From: an uncultured Oscillospiraceae bacterium
Lineage (GTDB): Bacteria; Bacillota; Clostridia; Oscillospirales; Oscillospiraceae
DNA: 59,687 bases
Direction: 5' to 3'
Assembly: GCA_934661135.1 (NCBI GenBank)
Contig: CAKUJA010000002.1
Location: forward strand, 1-59,687
Shown: piece by piece, positions 39,649 to 47,031 of the stretch
How positions within the stretch are numbered: the stretch's first letter is position 1
Layout: every line of letters begins with the position of its first letter
Notes under the pieces: model-generated
Told to the model about the DNA's origin: nothing
Databases searched by the model: none
The model's input: only the letters and a program-made list of their open reading frames with translations
Made by a program: the position numbers and the translations under genes

Positions 39649-40898
39649 TCCGATTCCTCCTGGGTCTGCGCAGCGGCAAGTCCGGCCGCGCGGCCGGTTG
39701 CCCACGCAATCTGTAAATTAAATCCGCCTGTGTAGGCGTCCACGTCGAGAAGCTCTCCCGCAAAATAAAGTCCGTGCACGAGCTTCGATTCCATGGTTGT
39801 GGGATCTACTTCCTTGACCTTGACGCCGCCGGAGGTGACAATCGCGTCCTCAACCGGCGCCTTGCAGGCGATGTCGATCGAAAAATGCTTCAGCAGCTCC
39901 AGCAGTGTGCGCCGCTGCTGCTTTGTGACGGAGTGCACCTTCTGCTCCGGCGGGATACCGCTGCGCTTGACAATCACCGGGATCATCGACCGCGGCAGCA
40001 GATCGTCCAGTGCGTGGGAGAAGTCGCGGTTCGCATACTTCTCAAAGTCGCGCAGCAGCCTCTCGTCGAGCGTCTGCTCGTCCAGCGCCGGCTTCAAATC
40101 GAGCTCCACCGTGTAGCTGTCCGCCTTGCGCCCGATGTGCGCGCTGGCCGAGAGCACAATCGGACCGGAAAGACCGAAGTGCGTAAACAGCAGCTCGCCG
40201 AATTCTTCAAAAATAATCCTGTTCTTTCCGTTCTTCAGCCGCAGGGTGACGTTCTTCAGCGCCAACCCCTGCATGGCTGCGCAGTCGTGCCCGCGCTCCA
40301 CCAGCGGCACCAGCGATCCAACCGGTTCCACAATCGTGTGACCCAGCGCCGCCGCCATCCGGTAGCCGTCGCCGGTCGAGCCGGTCAGCGGATACGAGCA
40401 TCCGCCTGTCGCCAAAATGACGGCGTCCGCCGGGTAAAATCGGTCTGCCGCTCTGATGCCGCAAACGCTGCCGTTCGCTGCCGCAACCGCCGTAACGCGC
40501 GCGTGCTCCAGCCGCACGCCTGTGCCGCAAAGATGCCGCTCCAGTGCCGCTAAAATATCTGCGGCATGATCTGAAACCGGGAACACCCGGTTGCCCCGCT
40601 CCGTTTTCAGCGCGCATCCCTGATGTTCAAAAAATGCCTTGGTGTCGGCGGGAGTGAAGCGCGAAAGTGCGCTGTATAGAAAGCGCGGGTTGGTCGGCGT
40701 GTTTTTCAGCACGTCCTCCCAAGGACAGTCATTTGTTACATTACAGCGCCCTTTGCCGGTAATCAGCAGCTTTTTTCCAAGCCGATTGTTCGGCTCAAAC
40801 AGTGTGACCTCCGCGCCGTGCTCCGCAGCGCAGCCTGCGGCCATCATGCCGGCCGCGCCGCCGCCAACGACAATGACCCTTTTATTGGACACGCTCAT
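39645..40898 (-). CDS. HI0933/YhiN-like flavoprotein
   Basis: A flavin-dependent oxidoreductase of about 417 residues. The Rossmann FAD motif VIVVGGGAAGMMAAG lies at the N-terminus; GKGRCNVTNDCPW and VILATGGCSYPLTGSTGDGY are hallmark blocks of the HI0933/BaiN family, and the C-terminus carries LYFAGELLDVDAYTGGFNLQ. The substrate is unknown for most members. The start is uncertain: three ATGs (40913, 40904, 40898) lie within the end of the upstream rpiR gene, none with a strong ribosome site; 40898 fits the family start best. Confidence 0.88.
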   Translation of the reverse strand: MSVSNKRVIVVGGGAAGMMAAGCAAEHGAEVTLFEPNNRLGKKLLITGKGRCNVTNDCPWEDVLKNTPTNPRFLYSALSRFTPADTKAFFEHQGCALKTERGNRVFPVSDHAADILAALERHLCGTGVRLEHARVTAVAAANGSVCGIRAADRFYPADAVILATGGCSYPLTGSTGDGYRMAAALGHTIVEPVGSLVPLVERGHDCAAMQGLALKNVTLRLKNGKNRIIFEEFGELLFTHFGLSGPIVLSASAHIGRKADSYTVELDLKPALDEQTLDERLLRDFEKYANRDFSHALDDLLPRSMIPVIVKRSGIPPEQKVHSVTKQQRRTLLELLKHFSIDIACKAPVEDAIVTSGGVKVKEVDPTTMESKLVHGLYFAGELLDVDAYTGGFNLQIAWATGRAAGLAAAQTQEESE

Positions 40899-41742
40899 AG
40901 ACATCGTATTCATCCCAGATATGTTCCAAATCCTCAAAAGTCTGCGTCAGCAGCCGCTCCTGGCTGCGGCCAATCGACACAACAAGCGCATTGATAGCGC
41001 TCATTGCCGCAACTAAAGAGTCAACAACCGATACCATGCCGCTTTTTGCCGCAAGCACATGATCCGCAACCTTTCCCGCCGGCGCATCCGCCTTATCAGT
41101 GATAGCCAAAACAGTGGCCTTGCGGTCATGCGCATACTGCATCACCTTAACTGTGCGTCCGGAATAGCGCGGCAGGCTGATGCCGATGACAACATCGCCC
41201 TCACCGACACGCAGCATTTGCTCAAACATTTCGCTCGTTGCGGTGGAGCTGACGAGACGAACATTGTCAAAAAGGTTTCTCAAATAGAAATTTAAGTAGG
41301 TCGCCAGTGCGGCGGACGAGCGGACACCGACAATATAGATATGCTTGGCCTGTAAAATGGCGTCGACACAGGCGGCCATCTCGCTGCGGTCGAGCGATTC
41401 AGACGTCATGCGGATCGAGTCGATGTCTGACTGCAGCACGCTCGACACGACATCCTGCCCGTCAAAGCGGTCGTTTGCGACCTCAATGCGCTGCACGGAG
41501 GTGAGCTTGGTGCGCACCATCTCCTGAAGCGTCCGCTGCATACTGGGATAGCCGTCGAAACCGAGCTCCACAGCAAAGCGGACAACTGTCGATTCCGAGA
41601 CGGAGACGGTCTTGCCCAGTTTGCTTGCGGTCATAAACGCGGCCTTGTCGTAGAACTCGAGAATGTAGGCTGCAATGCGTTTTTGGCCTTTGGAGAATGT
41701 ATGTAGTTGCGTTTGAATGCGGGTTAAAATATCTGCTGACAT
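40882..41742 (-). CDS. RpiR-family transcriptional regulator
   Basis: A 286-residue regulator. The N-terminal helix-turn-helix (HTH_6) contains FMTASKLGKTVSVSESTVVR and GFDGYPSMQRTL. The C-terminal SIS domain (about residues 120-250), with IYIVGVRSSAALATYLNFYL and VVIGISLPRYSGRTVKVM, binds phosphosugars in this family. Its target is not obvious: the genes downstream on the same strand are a flavoprotein, cmk and plsC, not sugar catabolism genes. It heads that transcript. Confidence 0.9.
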   Translation of the reverse strand: MSADILTRIQTQLHTFSKGQKRIAAYILEFYDKAAFMTASKLGKTVSVSESTVVRFAVELGFDGYPSMQRTLQEMVRTKLTSVQRIEVANDRFDGQDVVSSVLQSDIDSIRMTSESLDRSEMAACVDAILQAKHIYIVGVRSSAALATYLNFYLRNLFDNVRLVSSTATSEMFEQMLRVGEGDVVIGISLPRYSGRTVKVMQYAHDRKATVLAITDKADAPAGKVADHVLAAKSGMVSVVDSLVAAMSAINALVVSIGRSQERLLTQTFEDLEHIWDEYDVYERVQ

Positions 41743-41864
41743 GGCTGCTTCCTCAATTTCGCATAATTGAATTTATTTTACAGACTGCTCCGCAGTTTTG
41801 CAAGTGTTTTGGGGAAATTTAACGCTTCTGCACAAGGAAAACTCCGGATTTTTCGGCGGACTGT

Positions 41865-42575
41865 TTATTCAGCAGACCGCAATGCGGCCAGTTCCTCTGC
41901 CGTCAGCGGGCGGTACTGCCCCAGGGCGAGGTCGCCGAGCTGTAAGCTGCCCTCGGCGATGCGCTTGAGCCGCGTGACGGTCAGTCCGGCGGCCTCCGCC
42001 AGGCGGCGAATTTGCCGGTTGCGGCCTTCGTGGATGGTTACGCGGAACAGTGCCGTTTCTCCGTCCTGACGGAGCAGCTCGACCTTGGCGGGACTGGTCT
42101 TGCGGCCGTTGATTTCCAGCGGTGCGGCCAGCGACGATTCACAGCCTGCGTAAAAATGGCTCACCCAGAGCAGATAGACTTTTTCGATCTCCTGCCTGGG
42201 GTGCGTCAGGCGGTTCGCGAGCGCACCGTCGTTGGTCATCAGCAGCAACCCTTCAGAATTCAGGTCAAGCCGGCCAACCGGGTAGATGCGCTCCCCAAGA
42301 TCTGCGACGAGCTCCGCAACGGTTTTGCGGCCTTTTTCGTCGGAAAGCGTCGTGACGTAACCGCGCGGCTTGTTCAGCATCAGGTAAAGATGCTCCGGCG
42401 GGCGCTTCAGGCGGACGCCGTCGACCTCAATGACATCCTGCGCGTCGTCCGCACTGTCGCCGAGCTGAGCAGTGTTGCCGTTGACACGGACACGCCGCGC
42501 GGTGATCAGCTCCTCGGCTTTTCGCCGGGAAGCGACACCGTAGCGCGATAGAATTTTTTGCAGGCGTTCTTCCAT
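41865..42575 (-). CDS. rluB: RsuA/RluB-family rRNA pseudouridine synthase
   Basis: A 236-residue enzyme that isomerises uridine to pseudouridine in rRNA. The N-terminal S4 RNA-binding domain (residues 1-55: RLQKILSRYGVASRRKAEEL) precedes the catalytic domain with YPVGRLDLNSEGLLLMTNDG, in which Asp104 is the nucleophile, and LNKPRGYVTT. It stands at the end of the M50-scp-dacF operon, one base after dacF. RluB is the likely assignment but RsuA or RluE specificity cannot be excluded. Confidence 0.9.
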   Translation of the reverse strand: MEERLQKILSRYGVASRRKAEELITARRVRVNGNTAQLGDSADDAQDVIEVDGVRLKRPPEHLYLMLNKPRGYVTTLSDEKGRKTVAELVADLGERIYPVGRLDLNSEGLLLMTNDGALANRLTHPRQEIEKVYLLWVSHFYAGCESSLAAPLEINGRKTSPAKVELLRQDGETALFRVTIHEGRNRQIRRLAEAAGLTVTRLKRIAEGSLQLGDLALGQYRPLTAEELAALRSAE

Positions 42576-42576
42576 A

Positions 42577-43839
42577 TTATCCTCCGAAAAATCGTTGAAC
42601 GATAGATTTTTGAACAGGTTTTTCTGCGACTGCTGCGGAGAGCCGGAGCGGGATTATGCCGATACGCGTACCGTCCAGCCAGATCTCGAGCGCAGCGGAG
42701 AGAGAATCGCAGGGAGCAAACACGAAATGCGGGGCAAGCAGACGGAGCTGCGGCTGCTCCGCGGCAGAAAGCGGATAGGAGAAGGGTAGAGCGGCGAGAA
42801 GCGCAACGCTGTCCTCCATGCCGCCGATGACCGGAATTTGGCCGACAATGTCTCCGACTGTGACGAGTTGATGGACTGTAAATTGAGAAAACCCATAGTC
42901 CAGCAGGGCGGCATGGTCGGCCCAGTCGTTTGGATCAGAGATGGTGACCGCAATGAGCAGACGGCCGTCGCGCTCGGCTGCGCTGACAAGCAGACGCCCG
43001 GCCTGCTTCGTGTAGCCGGTCTTGACGCCGACAGCGCCGGGATATTGCCAGAGCAGCTTATTGTGGTTGGTCAGTACACGGCTGCCGATGGTAATAGACT
43101 TTGTGGATACGACGGTGCGGAATGTCTCATTTTGCAGCGCTGCTCGGGTCAGCATGGCCAGATCGCGGGCGGTGGAGTAGTTCTCTGCACTGTCAAGGCC
43201 ATGAGGGTTGGCATAGTGCGTATTGCGAAGGCCAAGCGCTGCGGCCTTTTCATTCATCTGCGCGGTAAAAGCGTCCTCGCTGCCGGCCACGGCAATGGCC
43301 AGTGCGACCGCGGCATCGTTGCCGGAGCGCAGCATCAGGCCGTAGAGCAGCTCGCGCACGGTCAGCTCCTCACCGGCAGTCAGATAGAGCGAGGAACCCT
43401 CGATGCCGACCGCTTCCGGCGGGATGCGGAACGGCTCATCCAGCTTCCCGGATTCGCAGACGAGAAGGCCGGTCATAATTTTGGTAGTGCTGGCGATCAG
43501 GCAGCGCTCGTCGGCGTGCTTTTCGTCGAGTATGCGGCCGCTTGCCGCGTCCAGGAGAAGCGAGGCGTAGGCGCTGGTCGGCACACCGCTGCTAGGGTGT
43601 ATCTGAAGTCTCTCAATGTGACCGGCAGCGAGGAATTTTTGCGCTGAGCAAGACGTTTTTTCGCAGGAATACTGACGTATTTCAAGGAAAACCGGCGCGG
43701 CGCAGCGTGAAAAGACCCGCTGCCCGGGTGCGTTGGGAGTTTTCAGATACACCCTAGGAGACTGCGCGCTGACCGGTGTGCAGAGCCAACAGAGAAGGGC
43801 AGCAGCCAATGCTGCTGCCCTGAACCGTACAAATTTCAT
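42577..43839 (-). CDS. dacF: D-Ala-D-Ala carboxypeptidase with in-frame element insertion
   Basis: A 420-residue penicillin-binding protein of the DacF/PBP5 type. The signal peptide (residues 1-25) ends VSA. The catalytic motifs are SxxK in IASTTKIMTG (Ser117, Lys120), SGN in LRSGNDAAVA and KTG in GVKTGYTKQAG, with a PBP5 C-terminal domain from about residue 330 and an unusual C-terminus without an evident amphipathic anchor. Residues 29-82 are encoded by a full family A element and add 54 residues including three cysteines (46, 59, 64); without it the mature protein would continue SPSSGVPTSAYASLLLDAAS, the normal family start. All motifs and the frame are intact, so the gene is probably functional. 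Such enzymes trim peptidoglycan stem peptides, often in sporulation. Confidence 0.9.
   Translation of the reverse strand: MKFVRFRAAALAAALLCWLCTPVSAQSPRVYLKTPNAPGQRVFSRCAAPVFLEIRQYSCEKTSCSAQKFLAAGHIERLQIHPSSGVPTSAYASLLLDAASGRILDEKHADERCLIASTTKIMTGLLVCESGKLDEPFRIPPEAVGIEGSSLYLTAGEELTVRELLYGLMLRSGNDAAVALAIAVAGSEDAFTAQMNEKAAALGLRNTHYANPHGLDSAENYSTARDLAMLTRAALQNETFRTVVSTKSITIGSRVLTNHNKLLWQYPGAVGVKTGYTKQAGRLLVSAAERDGRLLIAVTISDPNDWADHAALLDYGFSQFTVHQLVTVGDIVGQIPVIGGMEDSVALLAALPFSYPLSAAEQPQLRLLAPHFVFAPCDSLSAALEIWLDGTRIGIIPLRLSAAVAEKPVQKSIVQRFFGG
43592..43757 (-). mobile_element. Family A element inside dacF, full copy
   Basis: Bounded by CTAG on both sides and the same terminal inverted repeats as 17268-17433, with which it is about 94% identical by eye when read on the minus strand. 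The CTAG-to-CTAG distance is 162 bp, a multiple of three, and the dacF frame through it has no stop. One CTAG is probably target duplication. Confidence 0.9.
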
Positions 43840-43931
43840 GTTTCATCACCCGCGATTAGGATGCGCATCGCGCACATCCGCCATTCCCGTTAAATTTCGG
43901 AAATGCGGCTTGCGGGGATGGAATGCGGTTG

Positions 43932-44318
43932 TCAGTCTGCGGACGATTTTTTCTCGCTGCGCCAGGCGTCGATGCGGTCGAGAAGGTCTGGAACCTGCTC
44001 AATGAGCCGATCCATCGAGGTCGAAGCCGGTTCTGCCACGGGCAGCATCCGAACATTGCCGTCGCGGATGACGAGGAATGCGATCGGCGTGATTTTGACA
44101 GAGCCGCCGGCGCCGCCGCCGAAGCAATTGTCAGGCTGCTTGCTGTTCAGGGTAAAATCGGAGCCGCCGGAGCCATAGCCGATGGAAACCTTGGTGACCG
44201 GAATGATAGTAACGCCGTCTGGCGTGGTGATCGGATCGCCGATGACGGTATTGACGTCGATCATGTCCTTGATCTTCGCCATGGTAGAGGTCATCATATC
44301 TGAAAGAGGATGGTTCAT
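43932..44318 (-). CDS. ytfJ: Sporulation protein YtfJ/GerW family
   Basis: A 128-residue protein with the family core VIGDPITTPDGVTIIPVTKV, the glycine-rich GYGSGGSDF and GGGAGGSVKITPIAFLVI, and a short helical tail. In Bacillus the homologue (GerW) is needed for spore germination with some nutrients and is made in the forespore. Its presence suggests sporulation ability. It overlaps the DUF2953 gene by 4 bp. Confidence 0.9.
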   Translation of the reverse strand: MNHPLSDMMTSTMAKIKDMIDVNTVIGDPITTPDGVTIIPVTKVSIGYGSGGSDFTLNSKQPDNCFGGGAGGSVKITPIAFLVIRDGNVRMLPVAEPASTSMDRLIEQVPDLLDRIDAWRSEKKSSAD

Positions 44319-44956
44319 TTGTGCACACCGCCTTTTTTGGAATCGTTCAGAAGTTTCAGGAAGCCGACGCCGGCCTTCAGGCCGAGCGCAAGGACACGGC
44401 CGATGGTGATCGTAAGAATCAGATGGGCGTCGACGCTCATTTGTTCTTTATTATAATCCAGAATCGGACAAATGTCACGCTTTTTTATCACAAAAAGACG
44501 TTCAAGCATGGGCGTGAGCATACCGATGGCGGCCCATGCCTGCCCATAGTGCAGCGCGGCGTCTGCCGGATCGTCGTTGGCGAAGGTGATGTGGAGTGTC
44601 AGATCCTCTACGCGCAGCTTGCGCCGCAGATCGCCGAGTACGCGGCAGGCCAGAGATGCAAGCTGCAAGATTCCGTCGAATCCGCCCGGCAGAGAGAAGG
44701 TTTTTGCCTTTTTTGGAGACGGTTCCGATGGGGGCAATATATCCGTTTTGCCCGCTTTTTTCGACTTTGGCTTTATTTCTTTTTTTGGCTTGGCCGCCTT
44801 TTTTGGTTTTTGCGGCAAAAGCTGCAGCTTTAAAACGCCGATTTTTGCGGAAAGAAGCACGCTGCCGGACTGATATGCGGCGTCCACGCCAACGGGAATG
44901 CAGCCGATCAGAAACAGAACCGCAAAAATCAGCAGCAGAAGCATCCACCACGTCAT
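44315..44956 (-). CDS. DUF2953 domain protein
   Basis: A 213-residue protein with an N-terminal transmembrane helix (WWMLLLLIFAVLFLIGCIPV), a Lys/Pro-rich linker (KPKKAAKPKKEIKPKSKKAG, about residues 50-70) and a C-terminal DUF2953 region containing the hallmark TFANDDPADAALHYGQAWAA. The family is regularly found between scpB and ytfJ in Clostridia and Bacilli and is believed to be linked with sporulation; the molecular role is unknown. Overlaps join it to both neighbours. Confidence 0.85.
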   Translation of the reverse strand: MTWWMLLLLIFAVLFLIGCIPVGVDAAYQSGSVLLSAKIGVLKLQLLPQKPKKAAKPKKEIKPKSKKAGKTDILPPSEPSPKKAKTFSLPGGFDGILQLASLACRVLGDLRRKLRVEDLTLHITFANDDPADAALHYGQAWAAIGMLTPMLERLFVIKKRDICPILDYNKEQMSVDAHLILTITIGRVLALGLKAGVGFLKLLNDSKKGGVHK

Positions 44957-45537
44957 GCCGATCCCTCCGGGGAAGCGGCCAGCGCGTCCATGTCAAGCTG
45001 AAGCTGTTCTTTTTTTACGCCTAGGTCAACCTTTTCAATGTCCGGCAGGTCGGCGAGGGATTCCAGACCAAAGACACGGAGAAAATCCGTTGTGGTCTCA
45101 TAGAGAATGGGCCGTCCCGGGACGTTCAGCCGTCCGCATTCGCGGATGAGCTTTTTTGTCAGCAGGGCGCTGACGGAATAGGCGCTGTCGACGCCGCGGA
45201 TCGTCTCGACGTAAGCTTTTGTCGCGGGCTGATAGTAGGCGATGACCGTGAGCGTCTCGAGCTGCGAGGGCGAGAGTTTCGGCGGCTTGCGTGTCTCGAG
45301 CGTTTTCGTGACGTATTCGGCCATTTCAGCGGACGAGCACATCTGATAGGCGTCTTCGAGCTTCACGATGCGGATGCCGCTGCGGTGGTAGGAGAGGGCG
45401 CTGATGAGGGCTTCACATTCGCGGTGGATCTCGGATTCATCTACTTGCAGGGATTCCGCGAGGCGGGAGGTCGCGACCGGTTCGCCCGCGGCGAAGAGCA
45501 CGGCCATCAGCGCGCGCTGGAGATCATTTTGTTCCAT
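44953..45537 (-). CDS. scpB: Segregation and condensation protein B
   Basis: A 194-residue kleisin-partner protein made of two winged helices. ALMAVLFAAGEPVATSRLAE at the N-terminus and LSPSQLETLTVIAYYQPATK plus RGVDSAYSVSALLTKKLIRE in the middle are typical. With ScpA and SMC it forms the condensin complex for chromosome segregation. It lies 9 bp after scpA and overlaps the DUF2953 gene by 4 bp. Confidence 0.94.
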   Translation of the reverse strand: MEQNDLQRALMAVLFAAGEPVATSRLAESLQVDESEIHRECEALISALSYHRSGIRIVKLEDAYQMCSSAEMAEYVTKTLETRKPPKLSPSQLETLTVIAYYQPATKAYVETIRGVDSAYSVSALLTKKLIRECGRLNVPGRPILYETTTDFLRVFGLESLADLPDIEKVDLGVKKEQLQLDMDALAASPEGSA

Positions 45538-45546
45538 AATGGCTCC

Positions 45547-46332
45547 TTATCCGGCGCTGACCGGCTCGTCCGGGTCTTTGAGGTAGGTGATGGACGGGTC
45601 GTCTGCGTCGTCGATAGATACGGATTTAAGTTTACATAATTCCAGAAGCGCGAGGAAAGTCGCCACAATCTCCGAGCGGCTGCGGCTGCCCTGAAACAGG
45701 GCTTTCAGCCGCATGACGCCATGGGAAAACAGGCGGCGGACAATCTCGGCCGCTTTTTTGACGACCGGATAGGGTTCCGCGCCGACAATCCCGGCAAAAT
45801 TGGAGACAGGCGGCGGCAGACGGCGCTCGGAGCGGTCGGCAATATTGGCAAGTGCGGTCAGCAGATCGGAAGGATCGTGCCGGTAGCGGTAGGTGTGATC
45901 CCTTTGATACGGCTCCTGCCCCTTGGTGAACAGGCCGAGGCCGATTTCGTTGCGCACAGCAAGCTGTGCGCTGGCAATTTTGATCTGTTCATAGGCTTCC
46001 TTACTCTGCCGTTCGCGCAGGGAGCGGATCAGAATCTCCATGTCGTTTTCAGCTTCCTCCTGCTCGGCTTTGGAGAGGAGCATCCGCGTCTTGATGTACA
46101 TGAGGTGGGAGGCCATGGCAATAAACTCGCTGGCAACGTCCATGTCCATGCGCTTGCGCTCATCGAGCCATGCGAGGTATTGCTCGAGAATTGAGGTGAT
46201 ATTCACATCCTGAATCTCGATCTTGTTTTTGCTGAGCAGCAGCAAAATGACATCCAGCGGGCCATCGAAATCCTCGAGGGTTTCGGCCTTTGCCCGCACG
46301 ACGCCGTCGAGATGGTAAAGCGGTTCGTTCAT
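45547..46332 (-). CDS. scpA: Segregation and condensation protein A
   Basis: A 261-residue kleisin. FDGPLDVILLLLSKNKIEIQ at about residue 23 and ITSILEQYLAWLDERKRMDM form the N-terminal SMC-binding part; ASEFIAMASHLMYIKTRMLL is the conserved helix; and a C-terminal winged helix (IVATFLALLELCKLKSV) follows. It bridges SMC heads in condensin together with ScpB. Confidence 0.94.
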   Translation of the reverse strand: MNEPLYHLDGVVRAKAETLEDFDGPLDVILLLLSKNKIEIQDVNITSILEQYLAWLDERKRMDMDVASEFIAMASHLMYIKTRMLLSKAEQEEAENDMEILIRSLRERQSKEAYEQIKIASAQLAVRNEIGLGLFTKGQEPYQRDHTYRYRHDPSDLLTALANIADRSERRLPPPVSNFAGIVGAEPYPVVKKAAEIVRRLFSHGVMRLKALFQGSRSRSEIVATFLALLELCKLKSVSIDDADDPSITYLKDPDEPVSAG

Positions 46333-46346
46333 GCAGAAAACTCCAA

Positions 46347-47015
46347 TCAGAAAAGGCGGAACAGCCAGTTGACGGCGGCCATCAGACCGTTCAGCAGGCC
46401 GGAGCGCAGGTAGAGCAGCGGCGCGTCCAGCACATCGGCGTAGAGCAGTACCATCAGCAGAATCATGCCGTAGCGCTCGTAGCGCATGAGCCAGGCGTAG
46501 GCGCGATCCGGCAGAAGCGAAAAGAGCACCTTGCTGCCGTCGAGCGGCGGAATCGGGAAAATATTGAATACGGCAAGGCCGGCGCTCAGGATCGCAATAT
46601 ACTGGAAAAAATAGCGGACATAGTCCATCGCTTCCGTCTGTGGAAGCCGTGTGCAGAGTGCAAGGCAGAGCAGCGCGAGAAACGCCAGCAGCACATTGGA
46701 CACAGGGCCGGCCAGCGCGGTCAGCGCCATACCGGCGCGGCGGTTGCGGAACCGGCGCATATCGACCGGCACCGGCTTGGCCCAGCCGAAATGAAACAGC
46801 GCCATCATCAGCAGACCGAGAATGTCGATGTGCCGGAAGGGATTGAGCGAGATGCGCCCTGCGCGCTTGGCCGTGTCATCGCCGAGCCAGTAGGCAGCCA
46901 GGCCATGGCAGGATTCGTGCACCGTGATGCAGAGCAGCGACGCGGCAAGCACGATCAGAAGCTCCCAGATGGCATTGAAGCGGAGCTGCTGAAGCCAGGA
47001 GAGAAAATTGGACAT
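46347..47015 (-). CDS. Site-2 protease family (M50) membrane peptidase
   Basis: A 222-residue polytopic zinc protease of the YwhC/SpoIVFB-like group. The HExxH motif is TVHESCHGLAAYWLGD in the second hydrophobic segment; the second zinc/active-site motif NIFPIPPLDGSKVL lies in a later one. About five transmembrane helices are visible. Its substrate is unknown. Position upstream of scpA is common in Clostridia. Confidence 0.88.
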   Translation of the reverse strand: MSNFLSWLQQLRFNAIWELLIVLAASLLCITVHESCHGLAAYWLGDDTAKRAGRISLNPFRHIDILGLLMMALFHFGWAKPVPVDMRRFRNRRAGMALTALAGPVSNVLLAFLALLCLALCTRLPQTEAMDYVRYFFQYIAILSAGLAVFNIFPIPPLDGSKVLFSLLPDRAYAWLMRYERYGMILLMVLLYADVLDAPLLYLRSGLLNGLMAAVNWLFRLF

Positions 47016-47031
47016 AAAAAACCCTCGCTTT

